This document shows positions 17,773-26,371 of a stretch of DNA of 64,000 nucleotides, in pieces. Origin of the DNA: Micromonospora sp. WMMD980. GTDB taxonomy: Bacteria > Actinomycetota > Actinomycetes > Mycobacteriales > Micromonosporaceae. How positions within the stretch are numbered: the stretch's first letter is position 1; each line of letters begins with the position of its first letter. The stretch covers positions 4,526,001-4,590,000 of the forward strand of contig NZ_JARUBE010000003.1 in NCBI RefSeq assembly GCF_029626035.1, in the 5' to 3' direction. The notes under the pieces were generated by a model. The model made no database searches. It saw nothing but the letters and a program-made list of their open reading frames with translations, and had not been told where the DNA came from. A program made the position numbers and the translations under genes.

Positions 17773-17846
17773 TGGAGCTGAGGGGATTTGAACCCCTGAC
17801 CCCCTCGATGCGAACGAGGTGCGCTACCGGTCTGCGCCACAGCCCC
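17773..17846 (-). tRNA. tRNA-Ala, anticodon CGC
   Basis: A 74-nt cloverleaf without encoded CCA. The acceptor stem GGGGCTG/CAGCTCC has one G-T pair, the D arm is GCGC...GCGC, the anticodon arm is CCTCG-TTCGCAT-CGAGG giving anticodon CGC (reads GCG), and the T arm is AGGGG-TTCAAAT-CCCCT. The GCG codon is heavily used in this GC-rich genome. The discriminator base is A. Confidence 0.95.
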
Positions 17847-18030
17847 TCCGCCGGCGGACCGGCGTTGATCCCACCCGGCTTTCACCGGGCGGGTCGGCGA
17901 CAAGGCTAACAGGTCGGGCACCCGGCACGCGAACCGCCCCACCGCGCCCGACGGCGCCACCCCGGGGCGGTGGCGGGGCCCGCCGGGCTCGAACACCGCC
18001 ACCTCGCCGGGCTGGAGTCGATCACGAGGG

Positions 18031-18807
18031 TCAGGCACCCCGGCCGGACTGGTAGGGGCGGCCGCGCAGGCCGCCGGCCCGGCGGTAGGAGACCGAGCCG
18101 CCGCTGGCGGCGGGCGGCAGGTCCGCCGGGCGGTCCAGGCCCATCGCGGTACGCCGGACCGCCTCCCGCTGGGCGGCCAGCCGGCGTTGCGCCTCCCGGC
18201 GGGCCGCCGCGCGCCGGGCCTGCTCGCGGCGCACCTCGGCCTGGCGGGCGGCCAGCCAGGCCGCCTCCCGGGCGTCCGCGCGCCGCCGCCGGCGCTCGGC
18301 CAGCGCCCGCTGCCGCAGGTGTACGACGTACGCGACGAGCAGCGCGCCGGTGACCGAGACGCTGATCCAGAACCCCGGGCCGACCAGCATCACGCCGCCC
18401 AACTCGACCAGGTTGAGCAGGAGCAGCGCGGCGAGCACCCGACGCCGGCGGTAGACCGCCGGGGTGTGCCGGCGTCGGCGCGGGTGCCGTCGGCGGGACT
18501 GCGCCGGGACCGCCGAAACGGGTCGGAGTCGGCCGGAGCGCCGCCGGACGGGCGGGGCGGAAACCGGTCGGGCAAGACCACCCGTGTCGGCGTCCTCACT
18601 CAAGGTGACGACAAGCGCCCGCGGTGGGTGCAGCGGGCGTCGTCCGGGCACGGTGCGGCGACGACGCTCGCGCTGGAGCACCCGCGCCGTCGACTGCGCC
18701 CGCTCCGCCACCAGCCGCTCGGTGGCGTCGTACCGGCGGACCAGCGCCGGAGCGAGGGCGAGCAGCCCGGCGGCGGCGAGGACGGCGAGGAGCACCGACG
18801 TCGGCAC
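18031..18807 (-). CDS. GlpR/SepX-like membrane protein (gephyrin-like Glp receptor)
   Basis: A 258-residue protein with an N-terminal membrane helix (about 3-22, LLAVLAAAGLLALAPAL), a cytoplasmic Arg-rich linker with an acidic SEDAD stretch (about 70-80), a second hydrophobic pair (about 125-165, VLAALLLLNLVEL and ISVSVTGALLVAYVVHL) and a long Arg/Ala/Glu helical tail (about 165-225) likely to form a coiled coil. Topology and position next to a RimJ-type acetyltransferase, glp/moeA and galU match Rv0996, corynebacterial GlpR and streptomycete SepX, which act with FtsZ in division. The GTG at 18807 has GGGAGGGG upstream. Assignment rests on synteny and topology. Confidence 0.8.
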   Translation of the reverse strand: MPTSVLLAVLAAAGLLALAPALVRRYDATERLVAERAQSTARVLQRERRRRTVPGRRPLHPPRALVVTLSEDADTGGLARPVSAPPVRRRSGRLRPVSAVPAQSRRRHPRRRRHTPAVYRRRRVLAALLLLNLVELGGVMLVGPGFWISVSVTGALLVAYVVHLRQRALAERRRRRADAREAAWLAARQAEVRREQARRAAARREAQRRLAAQREAVRRTAMGLDRPADLPPAASGGSVSYRRAGGLRGRPYQSGRGA

Positions 18808-18991
18808 CCTCACCCCTCCCGTCACCAAGTTCGGGGCGAGCGCCGCACAGCCGCAACTTCTTCCGTCGACTCTCGTTAACGGCGCACATCATGCGGGCGG
18901 ACAGCGCTTGCCACAGCTTGCAGTTACTTGAGGTTACGGGCCGCCGACCCGGTTCACCGTGCGCCGCGCCGGTCGGTCACCAGAGGAAGGG

Positions 18992-19630
18992 TCAGCGCCG
19001 GTTGTCACGTACGCGGTGCCAACGGGCCAGCAGCCCGCCCTCGGCGGCCACTTCCTCACCGGTCATCGCATATCCGATGTGGTCCCGCCAGGCACCGTCG
19101 ATGTGCATGTACCGCACGTGGTAGGCCTCCTCGCGGAAGCCGAGCTTCTCCACCACCCGCCGGGACGGCACGTTCTCCGGCCGGATGTTCACCTCGATCC
19201 GGTGCAGGCCACCGGCGCCGAACGCGTGGTCCACGGCGAGCGCGACGGCGGTCGGGATCACGCCCTGCCCGGCCACCCGGGAGTCGACCCAGTAGCCGAC
19301 GTACCCGGAGCAGAACGCGCGCCGCACGATGCTGCCCACGTTGAGGTGGCCGACCAACCGCTCCTGCCCCTCGGAGCGCAGGCAGACCGCGAACGGCATG
19401 CCGTCACCGGTGCGCGCGGACTTCCGCTGGTCGGCGTGGACCAGGCGGAACGCGGCCGGCGAGTTCGTCTCGTCCCAACCGCCCGGCACGTGCGACTCCC
19501 ACGGGGCCAGCCACTCCCGGTTGGCCCGCCGGATCGTCGACCAGGCCACCGCGTCGGAACGCCGGTAGGGCCGCAGCACCACCGGGCCGTCCACCAGCAC
19601 CGCCGGCCACCCCGGCGCCCGCCGGAACAT
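18992..19630 (-). CDS. GNAT N-acetyltransferase, RimJ/RimL type
   Basis: A 212-residue acetyltransferase of the RimJ/RimL group, which use acetyl-CoA to modify protein N-termini or small amines. The GNAT pattern is visible: VLRPYRRSDAVAW at the N-terminus, VGHLNVGSI and GYWVDSRVAGQGVIPTA (the acetyl-CoA loop, about 120-135), and the RPENVPSRRVVEKLGFREE motif near 155-175. ATG at 19630, 25 bp after the glp stop codon and in the same direction, so probably cotranscribed with galU-glp. Equivalent to Rv0995. Substrate not evident. Confidence 0.9.
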   Translation of the reverse strand: MFRRAPGWPAVLVDGPVVLRPYRRSDAVAWSTIRRANREWLAPWESHVPGGWDETNSPAAFRLVHADQRKSARTGDGMPFAVCLRSEGQERLVGHLNVGSIVRRAFCSGYVGYWVDSRVAGQGVIPTAVALAVDHAFGAGGLHRIEVNIRPENVPSRRVVEKLGFREEAYHVRYMHIDGAWRDHIGYAMTGEEVAAEGGLLARWHRVRDNRR

Positions 19631-19655
19631 CACCGGATCAACCTTCCGATCGCGC

Positions 19656-20969
19656 TCACCGGCGCCGGTCCAGCAGCAGAACATCCACGGTGGAGCCGGC
19701 CGCCGCGGTGGTGACCCGCTCGCCGAGCACCAGCAGGCCGTTCGCCTCGGCCAGGCCGGAGAGCGTGAACGGGCCGCCGGTCAACGGCTGCACGGTGTAG
19801 CCGCCGCCGCGCCGCTCGGCCACGTGTGCGGGGCGGAACTCGCGCAGCCCCACCGGGGACGAGACGGTCTCCAGCAGGTGCGCGCGCACGCTCGGCCGGA
19901 ACACCGGCTCGGCCCCGGCCAGCAACTGGATGGCCGGGCGGGCCAGCACCTCGAAACCAATCAACGCCGCGCCGGGCTCACCAGGAAGACAGACCACCGG
20001 CACCTCCTCGGCGCCGACCGTACCGAACCCGAGCGCCGTTCCGGGATAGAGGGCCACCTCTGTGAAGGTGACCGGCCCGGCCCGGCCGCCGTCGCGCCGG
20101 GACAGGATCCGGCGGACCATGTCGCCCGGCCCGGTGCCGGTGCCGCCGGTCGTGATGATCAGGTCGGCCCGCAGCGTCTGGTCCTCCAGCAGGCCGCGCA
20201 GCGCCTCCGGGTCGTCGTCGCAGATCCCCACCCGGTAGGCGAGCGCGCCCGCCTCGGCCGCCGCCGCGGTCAACGCGTGCGAGTTGGTGTCCACCACCTG
20301 CCCGGGCTGGCTGCCCCGGCCCACGTCGACCAGCTCGTCGCCGGTGGCCACGATGACCACCCGGGGACTGGGTCGCACCACCACGTGCCCGATGCCGGTG
20401 GCGGCGAACACCGCCACCAGGGCCGGCGAGACGTACGCTCCGGCGCGGGCGAGCAGCGTGCCGGCGACCAACTCCTCCCCGGCGCGGCGCAGGCCGTACC
20501 CGCGCTTGGGGGCGCGGAAGATCTCGACGGCGGCCATGCCCTGGTCGGTCCACTCCACGGGGACCACCACGTCCGCGCCGATCGGCAGCGGCGCGCCCGC
20601 CGCCACCGAGAAGCACGCCCCGGGGGTGAGGCGGACCGGCCGCCAGCTCGCCGCGCCCAGGTCGCCGACCACGTTGAGCCGAATGCTGCGCCCGCCGGGC
20701 ATACCGGAGGGGGCCGGGACGTAGCCCGGCCCCCGGCTCCCTCCGGAGATGTCCTCCCAACGCGCGGCGTACCCGTCCACCGCCGCCTGGTCGAAGGCGG
20801 GGAACGAGTGCGGGGCGACCACGTCCTCGGCGAGCACGTTGCCGTACGCCTGGGTCAGGTCGAGGTCGAGCGGAGGCAGCGCGCGTAACCTGCGCAGCAC
20901 GCTGCCCAGGTAGTCGGCGAGCGGCGTCAACTCGTTCGCGGCCGCCTCGGCGTCGGCCGTCGCGGTCAT
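19656..20969 (-). CDS. glp: Gephyrin-like molybdotransferase Glp (MoeA family)
   Basis: A 437-residue MoeA/gephyrin-fold protein. Domain III carries the molybdopterin-binding TTGGTGTGPGDMVRR motif (about 290-305), and AFDQAAVDGYA is near residue 58. MoeA proteins insert molybdate into molybdopterin, but the paralogue at the galU locus of Corynebacterium (Glp) also binds FtsZ and the membrane receptor GlpR. Its ATG overlaps the galU stop codon by 4 nt (ATGA), so the two are translationally coupled. No other moa/moe gene is in the window. The division role is inferred from synteny; the fold is secure. Confidence 0.92.
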   Translation of the reverse strand: MTATADAEAAANELTPLADYLGSVLRRLRALPPLDLDLTQAYGNVLAEDVVAPHSFPAFDQAAVDGYAARWEDISGGSRGPGYVPAPSGMPGGRSIRLNVVGDLGAASWRPVRLTPGACFSVAAGAPLPIGADVVVPVEWTDQGMAAVEIFRAPKRGYGLRRAGEELVAGTLLARAGAYVSPALVAVFAATGIGHVVVRPSPRVVIVATGDELVDVGRGSQPGQVVDTNSHALTAAAAEAGALAYRVGICDDDPEALRGLLEDQTLRADLIITTGGTGTGPGDMVRRILSRRDGGRAGPVTFTEVALYPGTALGFGTVGAEEVPVVCLPGEPGAALIGFEVLARPAIQLLAGAEPVFRPSVRAHLLETVSSPVGLREFRPAHVAERRGGGYTVQPLTGGPFTLSGLAEANGLLVLGERVTTAAAGSTVDVLLLDRRR

Positions 20970-21919
20970 GTATCGGCACCGCCGGACGCGTCGGTGTTGA
21001 CGAACTCGGCCAGCCACTTGCGGAACTCGGCGCCGAGGTCCTCGCGCTCGGCGGCGATCTGGACCACGGTCTGGAGATAGCCGAGCGGCATGCCGGTGTC
21101 GTAGCGGGTGCCCCGGTAGACGATGGCGTGCACCGGCACGCCCTCGGTGCGCAGCAGCTCCATCGCGTCGGTGAGCTGGATCTCGCCGCCGCTGCCCGGC
21201 TCGGTGCGCCGGATCGCGTCGAAGATCCGCCCCGGGAGCACGTACCGGCCGAGGACGGCCAGGTTGCTGGGCGCCTCCTCCGGACTGGGCTTCTCCACCA
21301 TCCCGGTGACCTTGACGACCTCGGCGATGTCGGCGTATTCCGACTCGGCCGGCTCGACCGAGGCGATGCCGTAGCGGCTGGTTTCGGCCGGGTCGACCTC
21401 GAAGAACGCGAGCACCACCCCACCGGTGCGGGCCTGCAGCTCCAGCATGGCCGGCAGCAGCGGCTCGGAGGGCTTGACGAACTCGTCGCCGAGCAGCACC
21501 GCGAAGGGCGCGTCGCCGACGTGCGACTCGGCGAACCCGACGGCGTGGCCCAGGCCGAGCTGCTCCGGCTGCCGGCAGGTGTAGATCGCGGCCAGCTCCT
21601 CGGTGCGCTTAACCGCGGCCAGCAGGTCGGGCTTCTTGGCGAGCCGTTCCTCCAGGTCGGGCCGGCGGTCGAAGTGGTCGACCATGGAGGTCTTGCCCCG
21701 CCCGGTGATCAGCAGCACGTCGGTGATGCCGGCCTGGGTGGCCTCCTCGACGATGTATTGCAGGACCGGCCGGTCGACGACCGGCAACAACTCCTTGGGG
21801 ACCGCCTTCGTGGCCGGCAGGAACCGGGTGGCCAGGCCGGCGGCCGGGATGACGGCCTTGACCGCACGGGAGCGACCGGTCGCGGCGGTCGCTGAGGGGT
21901 TCGCTGAGTGCTCCGACAT
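20966..21919 (-). CDS. galU: UTP-glucose-1-phosphate uridylyltransferase
   Basis: Makes UDP-glucose from UTP and glucose-1-phosphate for cell-wall and capsular glycans and trehalose. The 317-residue product has the nucleotidyltransferase start AVIPAAGLATRFLPATKAVPK (about 22-42), the sugar-binding QPEQLGLGHAV near 126, DEFV near 157 and VEKP near 210. Length is typical for bacterial GalU. ATG at 21919; first gene of a probable galU-glp-rimJ-like operon, with a diguanylate cyclase gene immediately upstream on the same strand. Confidence 0.96.
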   Translation of the reverse strand: MSEHSANPSATAATGRSRAVKAVIPAAGLATRFLPATKAVPKELLPVVDRPVLQYIVEEATQAGITDVLLITGRGKTSMVDHFDRRPDLEERLAKKPDLLAAVKRTEELAAIYTCRQPEQLGLGHAVGFAESHVGDAPFAVLLGDEFVKPSEPLLPAMLELQARTGGVVLAFFEVDPAETSRYGIASVEPAESEYADIAEVVKVTGMVEKPSPEEAPSNLAVLGRYVLPGRIFDAIRRTEPGSGGEIQLTDAMELLRTEGVPVHAIVYRGTRYDTGMPLGYLQTVVQIAAEREDLGAEFRKWLAEFVNTDASGGADT

Positions 21920-21928
21920 GCCGCGAGA

Positions 21929-24097
21929 CTATCGGCCACGGCTCTGCCGCGGCGGGTGAGGACCGGAAGACGTGCCGCCCGACGGCTCCGCCGCGCCGGC
22001 CCTCGGCAGCCCGTCGGGCGGGGTGACCGTGGCCGCCACCACCGGAATCTCCTGGGTGGGCACCGGATCCCCGGCGGGCGCCAGCCGGTAGCCGTCCCGC
22101 CCGGCGGCCTTGGCCGCGTAGAGCGCGTCGTCGGCCGCGTCGAGCACCTGCTGACCGCCGCCGGCGTGGTCCGGGTAGACGGCGATGCCGATGGAGACGG
22201 TCACCGGCACCCGCAGCGGCTCGTCGCCGTGCCCGTCGACCGACACCGGCTGGTCGCGCACCACCGCGCCGATCCGCTCGGCGACGATGGTGGCGCCCCG
22301 GGCGTCGGTTTCCGGCAACAGCACCACGAACTCCTCGCCGCCGTGCCGGAACGCCAGGTCCACCTCGCGGATCACGCCGCGTACCCGGCGGGCGAACTCG
22401 ACCAGCACGGCGTCCCCGGCGGCGTGCCCCCAGGTGTCGTTGACGTGCTTGAACCGGTCCAGGTCGAGGGCGAGCACGCTGAGCATCCGGCCGAACCGGT
22501 TCGCCCGCTCCACCTCCCGCCGGATCGACTCGCGCAGGTAGCGGTAGTTCCACAGCCCGGTCAGCGGATCGGTGAGGGAGAGCCGCTGCGCCTCCTCGTG
22601 CACCCGGACGTTCTCCACCGCCACCGCCGCGTGCCCGGCGAACGTCCGCAGCATGACCAGGTCGTCGTCGTCGAACTCGTCCCCGCCGAGCCGGTCGTAG
22701 AGCGCCAGCACGCCGAGCGCGGCGCTGGGTGGGGCGGCCGGGTCGCCGTCGGCCGGCGGGTGGCCGGGCCGCTCCGGGCCGCGCGGGTCGGGGGCGGCGA
22801 ACGGCACCGCCACATACGTCTCGCAGGTCGGCTCCCCGGTCGGCGCCTCCGGCGGGGCCCACCGGCCGCGCAGTGGCTCCCCGGTGGCCGCCACCGCGCC
22901 CACCACCCCGGTGCCGACCGGCACCCGCAGCGTCGCCGGGTCGGCCGGGTCCTCGGTCGGCCAGCGCCCGGTCAACCCCTCCACGCACTGGCCGACCAGC
23001 ACGCCGTGGCCGTCGAGCAGCAGCACCGCCCCGGCCCGCGCGCCGGTCCCGGCGACCGCGCTGTCCAGGATCACCCGCAGGATGCGTTGCAGGTCGTGCG
23101 TGCTGGCCAGGGTGTCGCCGAGCACCACGAGGTGGTTGCGGAGCTGGTCCCGACTGCTGGTCAACGCCGCCACGTAGCTGCCGGTCTCCCGGGTCATCCG
23201 GTTGAACGCGCCGGCCAGCCGGCCGATCTCGTCCCGGCTGCGCACCGGCACCCGCGCGGTCAGGTCACCGTGCGCCACCCGGTCCACCGCGCCGGCCAAC
23301 TCGACCAGCGGGCGGGTGGTGACCCTCGCCAGCCGCCAGGCGGCCAGCACGGCCAGCAGCGCGGCGAGCACCACCGCGGCGACGAGCGCGCCGTACAGGC
23401 CGGGCGGGCGCTGCTCCGGCACCGAGAGCACCAGCGGCAGCGGCTGCCCGAGGGACGGTCCGACCCGGCGCACGTACCGGCCGTCGCCGGCGCCGGTCAC
23501 CCGGTCCCCGGCGACCCGGCGGGCGGCGGCCAGCACCGCCGCGCGTACCTCCTGGTCCTCGGTCGTGTGGGCGATCCGCCCGGGGGCGCCGAGGAGGGTG
23601 ACCCCGACGCCCGTCACGGCCGCGAGCCGCGCCACGAAGGCCGGGTCGACGGGCTGCGCGGCGGCCACCGCGCCGAGGTCGGCGCCGGCCTGGTCGCGGA
23701 GCCGGACCTGGACGGCGAGCGCGCCAACCGGGCCGGTCGGCGCACCGGCGCAGTCCTGCCAGGGGCCGGGCGGCCCGCCGGCGGTGGCGTAGCTGGTCCG
23801 GCCGGTCGGGTCGGCGATCACCACCGCGGCGGCCAGCCCGCGGCCGACCACCTGGTCGGCGGCGCGCGACCGGGCCGCCGGGTCCGCGACCAGCGCGACC
23901 GCGTCGGCCGCCGCGCGCAGTTGCTGGCAGAGGGCGTCGACCGAGGTACGCACGCCGGCCGCGGCCAGCCCCAGCCGTTCGGTGGCGCGGCTACGGTCCA
24001 CGGCGCTCAACGTGGTGCCGACGAAAAAGGCGCCGAGCAGCACGGGGCCGAGCACCACCACGAGGAAGGCCACCGTCAACCGCCCGCGTAGCGTCAA
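21929..24097 (-). CDS. Membrane sensor diguanylate cyclase (HAMP-GAF-GGDEF)
   Basis: A 722-residue protein that makes cyclic di-GMP. Order: transmembrane helix about 7-28; extracytoplasmic sensor about 30-235; second helix about 240-262; HAMP about 263-315; GAF-like region about 335-520; GGDEF domain about 545-700 with GGEEF (RHGGEEFVVLLPE) preceded at five residues by an RxxD inhibitory site (REVD). An active, product-inhibited cyclase is therefore expected. No EAL domain. I start at the TTG at 24097, which has GGGGGAAGG upstream and gives a compact signal anchor; this start is uncertain. It interrupts the usual galU/5-FCL adjacency, and c-di-GMP controls development in actinomycetes. Confidence 0.9.
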   Translation of the reverse strand: MTLRGRLTVAFLVVVLGPVLLGAFFVGTTLSAVDRSRATERLGLAAAGVRTSVDALCQQLRAAADAVALVADPAARSRAADQVVGRGLAAAVVIADPTGRTSYATAGGPPGPWQDCAGAPTGPVGALAVQVRLRDQAGADLGAVAAAQPVDPAFVARLAAVTGVGVTLLGAPGRIAHTTEDQEVRAAVLAAARRVAGDRVTGAGDGRYVRRVGPSLGQPLPLVLSVPEQRPPGLYGALVAAVVLAALLAVLAAWRLARVTTRPLVELAGAVDRVAHGDLTARVPVRSRDEIGRLAGAFNRMTRETGSYVAALTSSRDQLRNHLVVLGDTLASTHDLQRILRVILDSAVAGTGARAGAVLLLDGHGVLVGQCVEGLTGRWPTEDPADPATLRVPVGTGVVGAVAATGEPLRGRWAPPEAPTGEPTCETYVAVPFAAPDPRGPERPGHPPADGDPAAPPSAALGVLALYDRLGGDEFDDDDLVMLRTFAGHAAVAVENVRVHEEAQRLSLTDPLTGLWNYRYLRESIRREVERANRFGRMLSVLALDLDRFKHVNDTWGHAAGDAVLVEFARRVRGVIREVDLAFRHGGEEFVVLLPETDARGATIVAERIGAVVRDQPVSVDGHGDEPLRVPVTVSIGIAVYPDHAGGGQQVLDAADDALYAAKAAGRDGYRLAPAGDPVPTQEIPVVAATVTPPDGLPRAGAAEPSGGTSSGPHPPRQSRGR

Positions 24098-24181
24098 GCC
24101 TTCCCCCCGGAAGTTCCGCGCCCCTTGGTGCGATGCTGACACAGAGCGACCGGTAGACAAGCGTTGCGTCAGGAGTGTTGC

Positions 24182-24829
24182 GTGCCGGATTTTTCGGATG
24201 AGGTGCACGAGGCGAAGCGGGAACTGCGCGGCACGCTGCTCGCCGCCCGCCGGTCGCTGTCCGCGACCCGCCGCGCCGAGGCCGCCGCGTCCGTGCAGGC
24301 CGAGCTGACGTCCCTGGTACGCCGGCTGCGGCCGGCCCGGATGACCGCGTACGTGCCGGTCGCCTCGGAGCCCGGTGGGCCCGACCTGCCGGAGGTGCTG
24401 CGCGCCGCGCTGCCCGACGACGCCGAACTGCTGCTGCCGGTGCTCGCCGACGACCTGGACCTGGACTGGGCCGCCCACACCGACCGGGAGTCGCTGCGGG
24501 CCGCCGGGCGGGGGCTGCGCGAGCCGACCGGCCCGCCGTGGGGCCGGGCGGCCGTGGCCGGGGCGGACCTGGTGGTGGTGCCGGCGCTGGCGGTGGACCG
24601 CCGGGGCGTCCGGCTGGGCCGGGGCGGCGGCTCGTACGACCGGGCGCTGGCCCGGGTGCCCGCGACCGTGCCGACGGTGGCGCTGCTGCACGACGGCGAA
24701 CTGGTTCCGGCCGTTCCCGCCGACCCGCACGACCGGCCGGTGCACTGCGTGATCACGCCCGGGGACGGACTGGTCGCGGTGCCGGGTGTGGGACCGGGCG
24801 CTTCCGCTGGACGAATCCGGGTGCGATGA
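24182..24829 (+). CDS. 5-formyltetrahydrofolate cyclo-ligase
   Basis: Converts 5-formyl-THF to 5,10-methenyl-THF with ATP, recycling folate. The 215-residue product shows the N-terminal basic helix KRELRGTLLAARRSLS, the substrate loop VASEPGGPDLPEVL near 58-72, and the conserved C-terminal DLVVVPALAVDRRGVRLGRG plus GGSYDRAL motif (about 140-165). The GTG at 24182 has GGAG 7 bp upstream. Equivalent to Rv0992c and divergent from the galU side, as in mycobacteria. Often annotated ygfA/fau or MTHFS. Confidence 0.93.
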   Translation: MPDFSDEVHEAKRELRGTLLAARRSLSATRRAEAAASVQAELTSLVRRLRPARMTAYVPVASEPGGPDLPEVLRAALPDDAELLLPVLADDLDLDWAAHTDRESLRAAGRGLREPTGPPWGRAAVAGADLVVVPALAVDRRGVRLGRGGGSYDRALARVPATVPTVALLHDGELVPAVPADPHDRPVHCVITPGDGLVAVPGVGPGASAGRIRVR

Positions 24830-24892
24830 CGCACCATTGGCACTCGAAGACCACGAGTGCCAGACCGGCCGTGCCGAGATCCGGAGGAGAAC

Positions 24893-25252
24893 GTGCCCAC
24901 GTACCAGTACGCCTGCACCACGTGCGGCCACCAGCTCGAGGCGGTGCAGTCCTTCTCGGACCAGCCGCTGACCGAGTGCCCCGCGTGTGAGGGGCGGCTG
25001 CGCAAGCTCTTCAACTCGGTCGGCATCGTGTTCAAGGGCTCCGGCTTCTACCGCACGGACTCCCGTTCGTCCGGTTCCGACAACGCCGCCGGCACCACGA
25101 ACAAGCCGGCCAAGTCCGAGTCGTCGACCTCGTCGTCCTCATCCGACTCCTCGTCGTCCGGGTCGTCCTCGTCGTCCGGTTCGTCCTCGGGCTCGTCGGG
25201 GTCCGGTTCGGGCTCGACCGCGGGCAAGGCCTCGGCCGCCAGCTCCTCCTGA
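24893..25252 (+). CDS. FmdB-family zinc-ribbon regulatory protein with Ser-rich tail
   Basis: A 119-residue protein. Residues 1-45 form an FmdB zinc ribbon (MPTYQYACTTCGH and CPACEGRLRKL give two CxxC pairs), followed by VFKGSGFYRTD. The rest is a Ser/Gly-rich low-complexity tail of about 60 residues. FmdB proteins are small putative regulators; the Rv0991c homologue has been described as a redox-related chaperone. The GTG at 24893 has GGAGGAG upstream. It follows the 5-FCL gene by 63 bp, so co-transcription is likely. The long Ser tail is notable. Confidence 0.9.
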   Translation: MPTYQYACTTCGHQLEAVQSFSDQPLTECPACEGRLRKLFNSVGIVFKGSGFYRTDSRSSGSDNAAGTTNKPAKSESSTSSSSSDSSSSGSSSSSGSSSGSSGSGSGSTAGKASAASSS

Positions 25253-25265
25253 TTCCGCACTCTCC

Positions 25266-25302
25266 GAGAAGTGGCCGCCCCGGTTCGGGGCGGCCACTTC
25301 TC
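25266..25302 (+). terminator. Terminator after the FmdB gene
   Basis: A perfect 17-bp stem GAGAAGTGGCCGCCCCG with its complement and a 3-nt loop GTT, 13 bp after the stop codon, followed by GCGTTTCG. Confidence 0.85.
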
Positions 25303-25319
25303 GCGTTTCGCGCCCGGGT

Positions 25320-25380
25320 GCAAGGCGGGGCCCCCGGTTAACGCATTCGGTAGAGGCGGGGGCCCCTGTTAACACCTACC
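25320..25380. repeat. GGGGCCCC/GTTAAC family element 3
   Basis: Contains GGCGGGGCCCCCGGTTAACG, then CATTCGGTAGAGG, then a second GGGGCCCCTGTTAACACC. The 17-bp segment AACGCATTCGGTAGAGG is found again, reverse-complemented, in the element at 45391, which shows common descent. It lies just downstream of the FmdB terminator. Confidence 0.85.
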
Positions 25381-25550
25381 TCGTGGGCGAGCGGGCTGGC
25401 GGCCTGAGCGCACCCGGAGACAGCCGCCCGGCCCGGGCCCGCTGCTGAGCGGGACGGGGCCGCTCGCCGTCCACAGGGTGGCGGGTTATCCACAGGCCGA
25501 GTGGGCGGGGCGGCGCGGAGCGGCGGAACGCGCCTAGCCTGCTGACGGAC

Positions 25551-25657
25551 CGAGCCGGGCCGGGAACGGGCGGGCCGGGCCGGGAACGGGCGGGCCGGGC
25601 CGGGAACGGGCGGGCCGGGCCGGGAACGGGCGGGCCGGGCCGGGAACGGGCGGGCCG
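25551..25657. repeat. Tandem 20-bp repeat, five copies
   Basis: The unit CGGGAACGGGCGGGCCGGGC is repeated exactly in tandem from 25561; the fifth copy diverges in its last bases, and a partial copy precedes the array. It ends about 40 bp upstream of the CpaB-like gene start, so it may affect that promoter or vary in copy number between strains. Confidence 0.9.
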
Positions 25658-25695
25658 ATCGACGGTCGGGTGGCGGGACAGGCGGGAGGCCGGCG

Positions 25696-26178
25696 GTGGC
25701 GGATGCGGAGTCGACATTGCGACCGGTGCGCTGGCGCGGGCTGCCCCGACGCCGCGCGCTGATTCGGGTGACCCTGGTCGCGGTGCTGCTGGGGCTGGCC
25801 GCGGCGGTGCTGCAGACCCCGGCCGGCTGCCCACCCGGGCCGACCCCGGCCGACGCTCCCCCGACGCCCGACCCGGCGCGCACCACCGGGTCGCCGACGC
25901 TGCCCGCCGGCGCGGTGGGGGTGCCGATCCGGCTGGCCGAACCGGCCGCCCTCGCCGTGCTGCGCCCGGGCGCCCGGGTCGATTTGCTGGTGGTGCCGGC
26001 CGGCGGCTCGACCGACCCGAGCCTGCTCGCCCCGCGGGCGCTGGTGCTCGACGTGGTGGGTGCCACCGGGGCGGTCGACGGTTCCTCGGCGCTCTACCTC
26101 GCGCTCCCACCGGAGCAGGCCCGGCGCGCCGTCGGCCTGCCCGAGGGCAGCCGCTTCGCCGTGGTGGTGCGGGGCTGA
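25696..26178 (+). CDS. CpaB/RcpC-like membrane protein
   Basis: A 160-residue protein with a cytoplasmic Arg-rich start (RWRGLPRRRALIR), one membrane helix (about 22-42) and an external domain whose core reads AVGVPIRLAEPAALAVLRPGARVDLLVV. This pattern is typical of the RcpC domain of Flp/Tad pilus CpaB proteins, and the LPEGSRFAVVVRG ending also fits. It is shorter than full CpaB (which has a SAF domain), and no tad genes are nearby, so it may be a stand-alone envelope protein. GTG at 25696, directly behind the tandem repeat. Confidence 0.75.
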   Translation: MADAESTLRPVRWRGLPRRRALIRVTLVAVLLGLAAAVLQTPAGCPPGPTPADAPPTPDPARTTGSPTLPAGAVGVPIRLAEPAALAVLRPGARVDLLVVPAGGSTDPSLLAPRALVLDVVGATGAVDGSSALYLALPPEQARRAVGLPEGSRFAVVVRG

Positions 26179-26194
26179 CCTCGACCGCGGCCAC

Positions 26195-26371
26195 TCACTC
26201 CCAGTGTGGTGGGCGCTCGGCGAGCAGCCAGTCGTCACTGCCGCCGGGGCGCTCGCCCCAGCCACGGTCGGTGTCGTCGGTGGTCTGCTCGGGGAGCACC
26301 ACGAAGTCTTCGCTGAGGTCGACCACGCGGTCGTCGTCGCCGCGCGGGACCCGGATGCCGGGTTCGGTCAC
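26195..26371 (-). CDS. Small acidic conserved protein, 58 aa
   Basis: The sequence contains PGIRVPRGDDDRVVDLSED followed by FVVLPEQTTDDTDRGWGERP and ends PPHWE. It is acidic and probably disordered. The composition is far more protein-like than that of antisense frames in this genome, and I have the impression that similar short proteins occur in Micromonosporaceae (unverified). The GTG at 26371 is the most likely start, but the frame stays open upstream. It converges on the CpaB-like gene. Function unknown. Confidence 0.6.
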   Translation of the reverse strand: MTEPGIRVPRGDDDRVVDLSEDFVVLPEQTTDDTDRGWGERPGGSDDWLLAERPPHWE

